Assembly: GCA_905193145.1 (NCBI GenBank)
Contig: CAJJNP010000077.1
Span: forward strand, 1 to 13,699
DNA length: 13,699 nucleotides
DNA from: an uncultured Odoribacter sp.
GTDB lineage: Bacteria > Bacteroidota > Bacteroidia > Bacteroidales > Marinifilaceae
Direction: 5' to 3'
Shown here: piece after piece, positions 1 through 9,100 of the stretch
Layout of the letters: every line of letters starts with the position of its first letter
How positions within the stretch are numbered: position 1 is the stretch's first letter
Translations under genes and position numbers: made by a program
Notes under the pieces: model-generated
Told to the model about the DNA's origin: nothing
The model's input: the letters and a program-made list of their open reading frames with translations, nothing else
The model's database searches: none

Positions 1-2
1 GG

Positions 3-86
3 AGAACGGCAGAAGAACAATCAGCCATGCAGCCCATGCACACCCGGCTGATGTATTTCGACCTGATACTGCTGCGAACACAATAA
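3..86 (+). CDS. C-terminal end of an unrecognised gene (partial, runs off the left edge)
   Basis: This is an open plus-strand frame that enters from outside the window and ends at TAA 84-86. The 27 visible residues are charged at first and end in a short hydrophobic stretch (residues near MYFDLILLRTQ). I chose this frame because its composition looks protein-like and because a strong terminator hairpin begins about 20 bases after the stop. A second frame is open to TAG 98-100 and cannot be excluded. I do not recognise the family and assign no function. Confidence 0.4.
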   Translation, partial: RTAEEQSAMQPMHTRLMYFDLILLRTQ

Positions 87-104
87 ACATAATGATATAG
101 AAAA

Positions 105-158
105 GAAAATCCGTAATCCGGCTGAATGTTCAACCGTGTTACGGATTTTCCTTTTTTC
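105..158. terminator. Bidirectional intrinsic terminator
   Basis: A 12-bp perfect stem pairs 105-116 (GAAAATCCGTAA) with 139-150. The loop can extend the helix through CGGCTGAA/TTCAACCG with one mismatch, giving a long, nearly continuous hairpin. A T-rich run (CTTTTTT) follows on the plus strand, and another (TTTTCTTTTCTATAT) follows on the minus strand. It would therefore end both the plus-strand gene stopping at 86 and minus-strand transcripts coming from the cyclophilin gene. Confidence 0.8.
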
Positions 159-402
159 GTCTGCGACGCGTTACTTGGGAATGCTTCTGTCGGGCAACAA
201 AGGCAAAACCGTTGCCCATTTCTAACAGGTAACGGGTAACGTGTTTTACCATCTGTTCTTCAATATCCTTTTCGTCTGCTTTTTCTTTGGCTTCTGCCAA
301 GTCAAAGATATTCGGGTCTTTCAGCAGATAGTTGGCAAGGTCGCTTTGTGTAGCAGGGAGCGTTGCTATGAAATGATATTCTATGATTTTTATCTTCTTA
401 CT
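139..402 (-). pseudogene. Remnant of a YhcG/DUF1016-type PD-(D/E)xK nuclease
   Basis: Reading the minus strand from 402 down to a TAA at 139-141 gives an uninterrupted frame of 87 codons with no plausible start and an in-frame stop just upstream (403-405). About 64 residues (roughly 372 to 181) carry the signature of the YhcG/DUF1016 nuclease family. The blocks seen are TLPATQSDLANYLLKDP, then an acidic helix with DIEEQ, then RYLLEMGNGFAFVARQ. In intact members the next stretch is the GxxDFYIDLLFYH region and a downstream ELK, which hold the catalytic residues. Here the frame instead becomes basic and stops inside the terminator stem. Both ends of the gene are missing: the front is replaced by the cyclophilin gene and the catalytic end is lost. 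The longest methionine-started stretch is only about 37 residues, so a functional protein is unlikely. The family call is from memory of the consensus, not from a search. Confidence 0.7.
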
Positions 403-1132
403 CTACCATAGTCATGGTCATTATCACATCCTCTTGGGGGCGGTCGTTACGGCCTGTTGCTGTTTGCTGGATTTGTTCCACAACATCCAAACCTTCTTCC
501 ACTTCGCCGAATACGGTGTATTGGTTATCCAGATGCGGTGTGCCGCCGATAGTAGAATATACTTTTTTTTGTTCATCGGTCAACACTGGGCCATTGGCTT
601 TTGCTTGTGTCATGGCTTCTGCAGCCATTTTTTCCTGTAATTCTTGCAAGCCGGCTTGATTACGTTCGCGGCGCAGTTGCATGATGGCAGCACGTTGTTG
701 AAATGCCAGGTTATCAAATATCTTTTGGGCTTCCTGAATCTCTAATTGTTTGGCTAATTGGCCTAACTGACTTTGGTTATAGACTTTTCCCCACACTATG
801 TAGAATTGTGAACCGCTACTTTTGCGTTCAGGATTGACTTCATCGCCTTGACGGGCTGCAGCCAAGGCTCCTCGTTTGTGGAATAGACCCGGTTTTATTT
901 CTGCGTCTAGGGTATAAGAAGGACCGCCAACTCCTAAATGTTTGCCGGCTGGGGCTCCTTTGGAATCAGGATCTCCCCCTTGAATCATAAAATCTTTGAT
1001 AACTCGGTGAAATAGGGTTCCGTTATAGTAACCCTCTTTGACCAATTTGATAAAATTATCACGATGTAATGGCGTTTCATCGTAAAGACGAACAATGATA
1101 TCGCCTAGTGTCGTTTGTATTTTTACTTTCAT
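398..1132 (-). CDS. Cyclophilin-type peptidyl-prolyl cis-trans isomerase with a large insertion
   Basis: This 244-residue protein is predicted to catalyse cis-trans isomerisation of Xaa-Pro bonds. The N-terminal half is a clear cyclophilin core: TTLGDI near residues 7-12, LFHRVIKDFMIQGGDP at 40-55 (including the catalytic Arg43 of the FHR motif), and SGSQFYIV at 106-113. The C-terminal core strand, YTVFGEV, appears only at 205-211. Between them lie about 90 residues rich in Gln, Glu, Lys and Ala, probably helical, which ordinary single-domain cyclophilins of about 165 residues lack. There is no signal peptide or lipobox, so it should be cytoplasmic. The start at 1132 follows an A-rich leader (AAAGGAAAC), and the protein begins right at the first cyclophilin strand. 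It is separated from the operon to its right by a strong hairpin and is probably its own transcription unit, with a general folding role unrelated to the uptake operon. Confidence 0.95.
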   Translation of the reverse strand: MKVKIQTTLGDIIVRLYDETPLHRDNFIKLVKEGYYNGTLFHRVIKDFMIQGGDPDSKGAPAGKHLGVGGPSYTLDAEIKPGLFHKRGALAAARQGDEVNPERKSSGSQFYIVWGKVYNQSQLGQLAKQLEIQEAQKIFDNLAFQQRAAIMQLRRERNQAGLQELQEKMAAEAMTQAKANGPVLTDEQKKVYSTIGGTPHLDNQYTVFGEVEEGLDVVEQIQQTATGRNDRPQEDVIMTMTMVE

Positions 1133-1154
1133 GTTTCCTTTTAATTAGTGCTTG

Positions 1155-1184
1155 TAAAGATACGATTTCTTTTTTATATGACAA
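1155..1184 (-). promoter_or_regulatory. Candidate promoter of the cyclophilin gene
   Basis: On the minus strand, TATCTTTA at 1162-1155 matches the Bacteroides -7 consensus TAnnTTTG in all but the last base. A TTGT at 1184-1181 lies about 18 bases upstream, close to the expected place for the -33 TTTG element. Transcription would start a few bases downstream, leaving a leader of about 15 bases before the ATG at 1132. The -33 element overlaps the foot of the terminator stem. The call is tentative because both elements are imperfect. Confidence 0.35.
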
Positions 1185-1217
1185 TCGGGGCTGCGGTTAG
1201 TGCCGGCAGCCCCGATT
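1183..1217 (-). terminator. Hairpin terminator at the end of the uptake operon
   Basis: A 12-bp perfect GC-rich stem, AATCGGGGCTGC (1183-1194) paired with 1206-1217, encloses an 11-base loop. It lies about 30 bases past the stop codon of the last operon gene (1246). The T-run on the minus strand is weak (TTGTCATAT), while the plus strand has a better ATTTTATT, so termination may be partial in the operon direction. It is also the only clear break between the operon and the cyclophilin gene. Confidence 0.65.
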
Positions 1218-1245
1218 TTATTCAACTCGTGTGAGTCTTTAGACA

Positions 1246-2340
1246 TTATTTCAAGTATTCCGTAACGAACGCTCTTAATTTTTCAGCTCTGATGTTTTTC
1301 GCCAAAATGCGGTTGTTTTCATCCAGCACGATAATGGAGGGAACAGCATCGATGTTATATTGTTTCACAACGTCGCATTTCCATCCCTTCAAGGAAGATA
1401 CATGAGTCCAAGGCATACCATCTTTTTTGATTGCCTGTACCCAAGGTGCTTTTCTTTCGTCCAAAGATACGCTGACAATGGCAAGACCTTTGTCTTTGAA
1501 GTCGTTATAAAGTTTTACCATGTTGGGATTCTCCATGCGGCAAGGTCCGCACCAGGATGCCCAGAAATCGATGATTTTCAATTTTCCTTTAACGCTGTAT
1601 AACGACACTTGCTTGCCATCCGGAGTAGTCAGTGTGAAATCGGGAGCCGTAGCAGCGATACTCACTTTTTCCAAGTCGGCAATGCGGTTTGCTAAAATCT
1701 TGCCGGGAGCCGTTTCTCTCGCTTTTTCTGAAAGCAGATTGTAAATCTGTTTCAGCGGTTCCAGTTCCATGATACGTTCCGAGCCTGCGGTTTGCAGATA
1801 GGCTGCCAGGACATTGTCTGCATTCTTGCGGACGATGTTGTTCATCTTTGCAAAGGCTGCTTCTTGAACTTTGTTTGCTTTTGTCTGTAACTCTTTGGAG
1901 GTTTTAAAGTGCTTCTGAGCGGCAGCTTCCGATGCTTTTTTGTTTAAAGCACGGCTTTCTGCATTAGCGTTAACAACGATTTTCTGATATTCGTTATATG
2001 CAGTCTGCAGTTTGCCTCCACGGATATCTCCGTTGCCATTCTGGGTAAGGTTTGCAGTATATTCTGCTCCCGGCTCCAGAATCATCACAAATCCGCCGGC
2101 ATATCCTTCGATGACTAGTTGTGCTACTACGGCTTCTTCTGTTGTTCCACTGATGGAGAATTGGCGGTTAGCAATCGCAGTCTTAGCGAGTGTGTCAATC
2201 TTTCCAGGGCGTTGAGTGAGGACAAGGAGATTACCCTTGTCCAGCTCAATCTTACCGCTGATGCTGAATGTCTTTTCTTGTGCTTGTGCAAAGAAACTCA
2301 ATGCACTAAGTAGAAGAATCGTTAATGTTATTTTTTTCAT
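1246..2340 (-). CDS. TlpA-like periplasmic thioredoxin with DUF4369-type N-terminal domain (copy B)
   Basis: This 364-residue protein is predicted to be a thiol-disulfide oxidoreductase of the periplasm. Residues 1-21 form a Sec signal peptide ending AQA before Gln21, with no lipobox cysteine. Residues 24-100 look like the beta-rich DUF4369-type domain, with the turn motif LEPGAEYT at 88-95. Residues 110-225 are helical and Lys/Ala-rich. Residues 230-364 are a TlpA/AhpC-TSA thioredoxin fold: APDF at 232-235, active site WCGPC at 263-267, and the cis-proline in AVPS (Pro334). One more cysteine, Cys322, lies in the domain. It is the last gene of the operon, 18 bases after the PKD-like lipoprotein gene, and is a diverged paralogue of the thioredoxin gene at 10566-11711. 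Reductase activity is the family expectation. Its actual partner is unknown and could be imported cargo, the operon's own lipoproteins or envelope proteins in general. Confidence 0.92.
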   Translation of the reverse strand: MKKITLTILLLSALSFFAQAQEKTFSISGKIELDKGNLLVLTQRPGKIDTLAKTAIANRQFSISGTTEEAVVAQLVIEGYAGGFVMILEPGAEYTANLTQNGNGDIRGGKLQTAYNEYQKIVVNANAESRALNKKASEAAAQKHFKTSKELQTKANKVQEAAFAKMNNIVRKNADNVLAAYLQTAGSERIMELEPLKQIYNLLSEKARETAPGKILANRIADLEKVSIAATAPDFTLTTPDGKQVSLYSVKGKLKIIDFWASWCGPCRMENPNMVKLYNDFKDKGLAIVSVSLDERKAPWVQAIKKDGMPWTHVSSLKGWKCDVVKQYNIDAVPSIIVLDENNRILAKNIRAEKLRAFVTEYLK

Positions 2341-2358
2341 ATTTAATTCTTTACTCTG

Positions 2359-3930
2359 TTAACGGTCCGGAAATCTGTCTACTTGAGAGAAGGCCCAGTC
2401 TACCACAGATACATTCCCTAAATCATATACGTGTTTCTCTTCTATGTCACCGGCATTGCTCAGGTGAAGTTCATGGATTTCATCCGTGCCGTCTGCGTTG
2501 GTTACCAGCAAACCTAAAATACGCAAATAGCCCTCATATTCGTTTACACTTGTTCCTGTTGTAAATCTAAAAGCAATCTTTTTGATGGTTCCCGGTGCTG
2601 CATACAACTGTATTTTTTCGCCGCTGGCCATAATTCCGCGGTAGAGAGCGTTATCTTCCGTGAAGAAGAATTGATCTTGAAAATAGTCGGTCACGGCAAA
2701 TTTTGTCTGTTCTGTAAATCCCCATGCTTGTGTAGAGTCACAGGTTACGCTTCCATACGCATATTCGTCTTTATCATCATCTTTTCCATCGTTCCCTTTG
2801 GTCATCTTGTCCCCTTTGTCGTTGTAGGATATCCGGTACAGGTAGCATTTGTCACTGTTTTCGCTTTTGGCGATAAACAAGCAAGGCTCCTGGTCGTTGC
2901 CCACTGTCTGTGCATCTCTTCCTATCCATAAGCCTTTTTTCCCTTGAAGATCTTTTGAGCCTAAGGTGCCCATATATCCCAATGCTCCTTCAATGAAATA
3001 CATCAGGCGTTTATTGGTGTTGTCCCACATGGTTATAAAACCTTGAGAGTCCATATAGGCCATGTCGATTTTGTAATCGGAAGAAACGTTGCCCGATGTC
3101 ATTTTGAATTCAGGCACTCCGTTTCTATCGGAATAATATAGTTTGCCGTCTTCGGTAATCATTCCGAGTTTTTGGGTCCATGCGTTTTTCGGGCTTATAA
3201 GTTCCTTGATTTTTACCGTTCCGGGTATCCCCATTTGTCTTGGTTTGCCCATCACCTTGCAGTTGAATGGGAAAATGTAATTGATGCTGTCCGGAGCTGA
3301 AATCAAGAACAGACGTTCTGTTTCCATATAGCTTTCGGCTCCGCCAATAGCGTAGTTGATGCGGGTCATTTCCGGATAACCGGGCTGTCCCATGGCTGTC
3401 ATCATATCCGGAGTTACCTCTGCTTCTCCGGTTGTATTCCAGGACAGGGATCCCAGTTTGCGATCTCCTGCTTCGCCATGGAGGAACAACCAAGAGTTGT
3501 AGAATGGTACTTTGGTCTGTACAGTCAGACTTTTGTAATATTCCAGATTCATACTCTTGTCGCGTACCACCAGCAATACCCGCCATTCAGATTTTTTTGC
3601 AGCTACCAGCTCCATCAGATTCTCTTTGCCGGTGATAGTATCTTTAGATACCTCTTTTTTGTCAATGCTCAACGTTCTGTACCAAGTGTATTCCAGATTG
3701 TCTTCAGTGCTGTTCAGCGTCTGTTTCCCCTCTGCAACCAAACGGAAGGTATCCGCTTCCAAGGCGGGTTGGTTAATCAGGTAGATGCTCAGTTCATCGT
3801 TCGCAGGTGCCGGATTAAGCGTTACCTCAAAGTCGTTGACGTTTTTATAGTCGTAGTTTCCTTTATCCTTATAGCAGGCGCTGGCCAGCATCAGTAAAAG
3901 AAATCCTATCAATAATCTACTTGTATTCAT
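2359..3930 (-). CDS. PKD-like family surface lipoprotein
   Basis: This 523-residue protein has a lipoprotein signal peptide with lipobox LASAC, lipidated at Cys19. The mature start CYKDKGNYDYKNVNDFEV is characteristic of the Bacteroidota PKD-like lipoprotein family (PF16407 type). The charged residues right after the cysteine resemble, without matching exactly, the signals that send Bacteroidota lipoproteins to the cell surface. The first 140 mature residues look like Ig/PKD-type beta domains (PALEADTFRLVAEG, then WRVLLVVRD near residue 120). The rest (from about YNSWLFLHGEAG near 144) is beta-rich with repeated aromatic strands such as LYYSD and CYLYRISY, suggesting a propeller-like or multi-sheet fold. 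No catalytic motif is visible. It follows the DUF4843 gene by 24 bases. These two families commonly accompany SusC/SusD pairs of this type. A ligand-binding accessory role at the surface is inferred. Confidence 0.85.
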   Translation of the reverse strand: MNTSRLLIGFLLLMLASACYKDKGNYDYKNVNDFEVTLNPAPANDELSIYLINQPALEADTFRLVAEGKQTLNSTEDNLEYTWYRTLSIDKKEVSKDTITGKENLMELVAAKKSEWRVLLVVRDKSMNLEYYKSLTVQTKVPFYNSWLFLHGEAGDRKLGSLSWNTTGEAEVTPDMMTAMGQPGYPEMTRINYAIGGAESYMETERLFLISAPDSINYIFPFNCKVMGKPRQMGIPGTVKIKELISPKNAWTQKLGMITEDGKLYYSDRNGVPEFKMTSGNVSSDYKIDMAYMDSQGFITMWDNTNKRLMYFIEGALGYMGTLGSKDLQGKKGLWIGRDAQTVGNDQEPCLFIAKSENSDKCYLYRISYNDKGDKMTKGNDGKDDDKDEYAYGSVTCDSTQAWGFTEQTKFAVTDYFQDQFFFTEDNALYRGIMASGEKIQLYAAPGTIKKIAFRFTTGTSVNEYEGYLRILGLLVTNADGTDEIHELHLSNAGDIEEKHVYDLGNVSVVDWAFSQVDRFPDR

Positions 3931-3954
3931 TTCTCCAAGTTTTTGTGTGTTTAA

Positions 3955-4722
3955 TTATTCTGCATATCCCGGGAAGGTGAAATCCTTTTTATTATCGGGA
4001 TGGGTTGTGTTGTATTCCCTTAAAGCGTCGTTTAATTTTTTGACGATGTCAATTTCCATCCAGTTGCTGTCCCATATGCACCATTCATTTTCGTATACTG
4101 TTTGCATGACTGTTACCCAGAAGGCATATTTCTCTTCGGTATACTCACCGTATTTTGCATCGTTCCAGCCATCTGGTTTGGGATAGCGGTCTGTGATTGT
4201 CAAATTATGGCTGTTCCAGCCGTAAATGCTGCTCCCGAAATCCGGAGAATTGGTGATGTCAAACGTAACCTTTACACCAAATTCGCCACGTTTAGCCGGG
4301 CGGTTGATGACGATAATGGCCGTATCTTGCATTTGTCCTGCTTCAATCCGGTAAGGGTTGAAGAATTGTATTTCTGCCGTTTCAATGGAATCAGCCAAAG
4401 GAATGGTTTTTAGACTGTATTCACGAGCCTGCTCCGATGTTTTGCCGGCAACGGCAACAAGCAGGCGCATGGTGTCGGTCCTTAATGAATCCCCGTAGTA
4501 AAGATCGTACATCCAGTTGCCGTCTTTTTGTCCGGTTTTCCTAAACGCAAAGTCTATCTTTTCGTCGAATTTATCCGGTTCTTCAGAAGTCCAGGGTTTT
4601 TCTGCAGCTCCCGGAAGTGCAAAATAGAGTCCGTCGGTCTCTTCATAAAGGAACGATTCCTTCTTTTCGCAGGAAATCGCCAGAAATGCCAGCAGACAGA
4701 TATATAATATATTTCTTATCAT
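3955..4722 (-). CDS. DUF4843 family lipoprotein
   Basis: This 255-residue predicted lipoprotein has lipobox LAISC and modified Cys18. The mature start, CEKKESFLYEETDGLYF, fits the DUF4843 pattern in which a short charged linker leads to a strand ending in YF. The body is beta-rich: FAFRKTG near 59-65, then MRLLVAVAGKTSEQAREY with the typical tail of a small extracellular beta-sandwich, and later VKVTFDITNSPDF. The C-terminal third is rich in Trp and Tyr (GWNSHN, EEKYAFWVTVM, WCIWDSNW), which may give a binding surface. It lies 21 bases after the SusD-like gene and 24 bases before the PKD-like gene, so it is surely co-transcribed with them. The domain has no assigned activity. Its constant place beside SusCD suggests it is part of, or docks onto, the outer-membrane uptake complex. 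Confidence 0.8.
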   Translation of the reverse strand: MIRNILYICLLAFLAISCEKKESFLYEETDGLYFALPGAAEKPWTSEEPDKFDEKIDFAFRKTGQKDGNWMYDLYYGDSLRTDTMRLLVAVAGKTSEQAREYSLKTIPLADSIETAEIQFFNPYRIEAGQMQDTAIIVINRPAKRGEFGVKVTFDITNSPDFGSSIYGWNSHNLTITDRYPKPDGWNDAKYGEYTEEKYAFWVTVMQTVYENEWCIWDSNWMEIDIVKKLNDALREYNTTHPDNKKDFTFPGYAE

Positions 4723-4743
4723 AATTCGAATCGATTTTTATTG

Positions 4744-6144
4744 TTAGTTGTACTCTTTTTCATCATCCGGTAATGGGAAGACATACTGGAATGCTGACAT
4801 TTTTCCTTGAAGGGTTTCCGGGCAGCCATAAAAGTTTTTCATGGCATGGCGTTTCAGAAAATAGAAATATTGTCCTTCAGCAAAAAATTCTTTGCGGTAT
4901 TCTGCATCCAACGCCTCTTCAGTTACGGCTGCAACATCGTATCTGCTGGAGATTCCACGAGCGTTACGCAATGCATTCAGATAGGTAACGTCACCGCTCG
5001 CTTCGGCTGCAATCAGATACATCTCTCCCAAACGGATTAACGGTATCTTTTCGTTGTAAGCCGGTTCGTTGCTCGCTATGTATTTGCGGGTCATCATACC
5101 CTTTGTTCCGCCAAAGTAGAATCCATAGCCGCTTTTGTAGCGGATGTCATTGATACCGGAGGACTTATTCGCTTCAAACATTTCCTGACCTCTTTCTAAC
5201 TTCACCCATAATGCTTGTCCTTCATCATCGGCTTCTGTGTTAAAGTAAGTTTCTACTCTGTCGTCCATATCATCCATGTTCAGAGCGAATATTGTTTCAT
5301 CAAACATGGTAATGTCTTTTTTATTGTCTCTAACCAACTGCAGACCGCAACTGTCAATCACCTCTTGTGCCAAACGGGTAGCTTCTACTAAGTCATCTGA
5401 GCTACCACGATAGAGGTGAACTCTTGCCTGTAAGGCTTTGCTTGCATATTTGTTCATGCGGTGTCCACGATATGAGCCGAATGGGTAAGCACTGTTGTTG
5501 CCCCAGTTGACAGAGTCTTGAGCTAGATATTTGTCTGCCTCTTCCAGGTCGGCAAGAACTAATTCTATTACCTTGCTTGCGCTTAACAATGGTGATTTTT
5601 CCGGTTTGAACTCTTTGCGGTAAGGGATGCATTGCATCTCCGGATTCTCTTTGTAGATAGGACCATACATGCGCAACAAATCAAAATGAAGGAATGCTCT
5701 CAGTGCAAGAGCCTCGCCTTTCATCAGTTCCCAAGCTCCGGGAGTTTTGATTGCCTCTTGTCCATTTTTATCCAGGTAGTTGAGCAGATTGTTTACATTC
5801 GCTATGGTTTGGTACATGTTGCCCCAAATGCTCAACATATATCCTTTGGCATGGTCTGTATCTGTATAGTCATATACATTGGTGTTCCGTCCTGCCAGGT
5901 TACCTTCTGTATCATCATAACGTTGTACCAGTTTTTCAATGAAATACCAGGTCAGGTCTTTTCCGTATAATTCATCTTTGGTCATTCTGCCGTAACAACC
6001 GGTCAGTGCGCTCTGGAAGCCGGTCTCATCTTTGTACAGGTCCTCGGTCTTGATATCCGTTTTGGGGGATACGTCAAACCAGTCGGAGCAAGCGCTTCCT
6101 GCTACAGCCACGGCAAGTGTTAAAAATATATTTTTAATTTTCAT
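4744..6144 (-). CDS. SusD/RagB-family outer-membrane lipoprotein
   Basis: This 466-residue protein is the surface lid and ligand-binding partner of the SusC-like transporter encoded just upstream. The lipobox is AGSAC with modified Cys19, followed by SDWFDVSPKT, the usual SusD-family start. Helical TPR-like elements follow, including the family hallmark KGEALALRAFLHFDLLRMYG at about 142-161. Later landmarks are RMNKYASKALQARVHLYRG near 229-247, the EKIPLIRLGEMYLIAAEA segment, and a C-terminus reading FPLPDDEKEYN as in typical members. Length is slightly below the usual 500-600 residues, so the variable ligand-contact loops are probably short. The gene starts 17 bases after the SusC-like stop. 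In the characterised SusCD and RagAB complexes this partner closes over the barrel and captures ligand. The ligand here cannot be read from the sequence. Confidence 0.95.
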   Translation of the reverse strand: MKIKNIFLTLAVAVAGSACSDWFDVSPKTDIKTEDLYKDETGFQSALTGCYGRMTKDELYGKDLTWYFIEKLVQRYDDTEGNLAGRNTNVYDYTDTDHAKGYMLSIWGNMYQTIANVNNLLNYLDKNGQEAIKTPGAWELMKGEALALRAFLHFDLLRMYGPIYKENPEMQCIPYRKEFKPEKSPLLSASKVIELVLADLEEADKYLAQDSVNWGNNSAYPFGSYRGHRMNKYASKALQARVHLYRGSSDDLVEATRLAQEVIDSCGLQLVRDNKKDITMFDETIFALNMDDMDDRVETYFNTEADDEGQALWVKLERGQEMFEANKSSGINDIRYKSGYGFYFGGTKGMMTRKYIASNEPAYNEKIPLIRLGEMYLIAAEASGDVTYLNALRNARGISSRYDVAAVTEEALDAEYRKEFFAEGQYFYFLKRHAMKNFYGCPETLQGKMSAFQYVFPLPDDEKEYN

Positions 6145-6161
6145 GATTGTCTTTTTCCTTT

Positions 6162-9100
6162 TTAGTTAAACAATACAGACATGGAAAGGTTTACCGTGCG
6201 GGCAAACGGATAGTCGGTTCCTCGTTCCTGTTTTACGCTGGAGATACGTCCCAAATCCTGCATAGAACCGGTCAGGTTGATGCCGGCAATCTTGCATTGT
6301 TTCAAGAAACCGAATTTTTTCGGGTCAAAGTGATAGCCGATAGAAATAGATGAGAATGCTATCTCGTTTTTCTTCTGAACAAATCGGGAGCTTAATTCAG
6401 TGGTTCTTCCTGAAAATGCAATAGATTTGTATTTGGCAATGTCGCCCGGTTTACGCCAACGGTCTTTGGTTGCACGGCGGTCAGCATTGTGTAAAAGATT
6501 TACATTTTCGATGCGGTCAACCAACGTTTGGTTATAAGTGTAGGCTCCGAATTCGTAAGTGAATCCTAAGTTTACAGACCAATCTTTCCAAGTCAGACCG
6601 GATGTGATACCTCCACGGAATTTAGGCTCAGTGTCTCCGACAGCCACTTTGTCGTTAGCATTCCAGAAGAAAGTTCTCTCTCCGTTGCGTTTCAGGAAAA
6701 TCTCGTTACCTGTAGCCGGATCGATTCCCAATGAACGTACTACAAATAACTGGGTAGTTGATTTGCCTTCTTCGTAGATAGGAAGGGGTTTTTCTTTGTT
6801 TTTCAAGTTTTCTTCGTTCACTTTTTTGATTTCGTTGGAAATCTTTTTCACCTTGTTGCTGTTGTGGTTACCGTTGATTGAAACGTTCCATTGGATTTGA
6901 CGTTCGTAATCCTGTATTGGAGTGAAGCCCAATGTAACATCGACACCTTTGTTGGAGATAGCTCCGATATTGGTCATCAAGGTCGGGAAACCGGTAGATG
7001 GTGCAATGTTGTTATCCAACAGCAATTGGTCGGTATAGTGGTTATAATAGTTGACAGATGCAGTCAAACGGTCTTGGAAGAAACCTAATTCAATGGCTGC
7101 ACTGAAGTCTTTAGTGGTAGACCAGTCCAAATCCGGATTACCGAATCCTTTCAGTTCTGCTCCGATTACTCCGGATGAAAGGTACTGGAACATCAAGTCT
7201 TCAAATGAGTAGCCTTCTACAGCCTGATACGGGTCGTAGTTTTGCGAACCGGTGATACCGTATGATGCGCGTAATACCAGGTTGGATACGAATGAGCCTT
7301 CCAGCCATTTCTCACGGGATGCATTCCAACGAGCACCAACAGACCAGAAAGGTTTCATTTTGGTGTCTGCTCCAAACTGTGACGACATATCACCGCGGAG
7401 GTTGAAATCCAATGAATAACGGAAGTCATACATGTAGCTTACGGTTGCAGTCAGACCCATACTGCGAGAAGTGGTTTCATTACTGTTTACATCATTCTTC
7501 TCGATTTCCTGGGCAAACATAAAGTCGGTCATGTTGTCATTCGGAAATCCTTTTGCCTCTAAGAAAATACCTTCTGTTTGATTCTGTGCGATTTCCCAAC
7601 GGGCAAACATACTCAACAGGTGTTTGTCTTTTGTCAAGTTGTAGTTGATAGAAGCATTGGTGCTCCAGTTCATGGTGTTACCAGTACTCTTGTTGTATGT
7701 TCCTCTTTCCAGAAGCGGAGTGTCGTTCTTTTCGAAGTCTGTGTGGTTCATAGACTTGAATGTCTCTCCGGATGACATACCTTTCGTTAATGAGAATTGG
7801 GCTGTCAGACGGAGATTTTCACGCATGGCAAATTCCAAAGAAAAGTTGTCTACAACATTGAAGTTTTTGGTCTCGTCCTTATGTGCAAACTGGGTGTTAT
7901 ATAATGGGTTGACAATATTGGAATATCCGCTTCCGTTATATTTTCGCTCGATGATTTTCTGGTAGTTGCCGTTTTCATCTGTCTTGGTGTAATAGGGGTT
8001 CATTTGTGCATAGGTAGAGAAACTGCCGTATGGACTATTGGTTCCCTTGGTGTTGTCAATGCTCAACTGATTGGAGATATTCCATTTTTTACGACGGTAT
8101 TGCAAGCTCAATGAGAAGCCAAGTGTCTGACGACCGGATTCTTTGATAACTCCCGGGTCATTTCCGTAGTTTAAGTTCAAGCTATAGCGAAGAGCCTCGT
8201 CTCCTCCGTCAACGCTCAACGTGTGGCGGTGAGTAACGGCGGTACGTACCGGTTCCGACAACCAATAGGTGTCTACGCCACGGGCGATTTCACGTTTATA
8301 GTGGTTGTAATAGTTCTGTAGTGGGGCTAACAGGGTGTTGGCTAAAGGATTGCCATTTTCAGCGTGAGTGAAAAGTCCGGCATCGTATTCAAATTGCAAT
8401 TTTTCTGCAGCATCCATTAGGTTGTAGCTGGAGAAGTCCGGGGCAGTAATACCAACGTTGGTAGAGTAGGTTACGTTCAATGCGCCCGGTAGCGGTTTTT
8501 TGGTTTCAAATACCACAACTCCGTTGGCTGCACGCGAACCGTAAATAGCGGTTGCAGATGCGTCTTTCAAAATAGTGATGGAAGCTACGCGTTCCGGGTC
8601 AAGGTCAACGATTTTCTGCAGAGTGGTTTCAAATCCGTCCAATACGAACAAAGGCATGTTCGGCTGATTGGAATAGTTACCCACCAACATGTTCATGGAT
8701 GAATTGGAGAAATCTCCAATCTGTGCATTACCGCGCATCTGGAATTCAGGCATGGCGTTCGGGTCGGAACCACGAGAGTTGTTTTCTACGATACGGAAAC
8801 TCGGATCGAAGAATTGCAATGCCTGTAACAGGTTGTTCGGGCTTAATTTTTTCAGTTCTTCACCTTTCACTGATACATAGCTACCGGTGAAGCTCTCTGA
8901 TTTACGCGGAGCCATACCGGTTACCACAACGCCTTCCATTTCTACTGAAGCAGGAGTCATCTTGATGGTCAAGTCTTTCATGTCGCCGTTGCCGTTGATG
9001 GCAAGTTCTTCTCCTTCATAGCCCACATAGCTGATAACAAGTGCGCTGGCTCCTCCTTCAGGTACGGTGATACGGAAATTTCCATCGATATCAGTAACGA

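Noticed and set aside
383..659. Two overlapping plus-strand frames of 81-85 residues over the cyclophilin 3' end
   Set aside because: They are antisense to the conserved cyclophilin C-terminus and have no recognisable features.
3125..3586. 153-residue minus-strand frame inside the PKD-like lipoprotein gene
   Set aside because: It lies wholly inside a well-supported gene in another frame, and its composition (Arg, Gly and Ser-rich, no motif) is that of a shifted reading of the same DNA.
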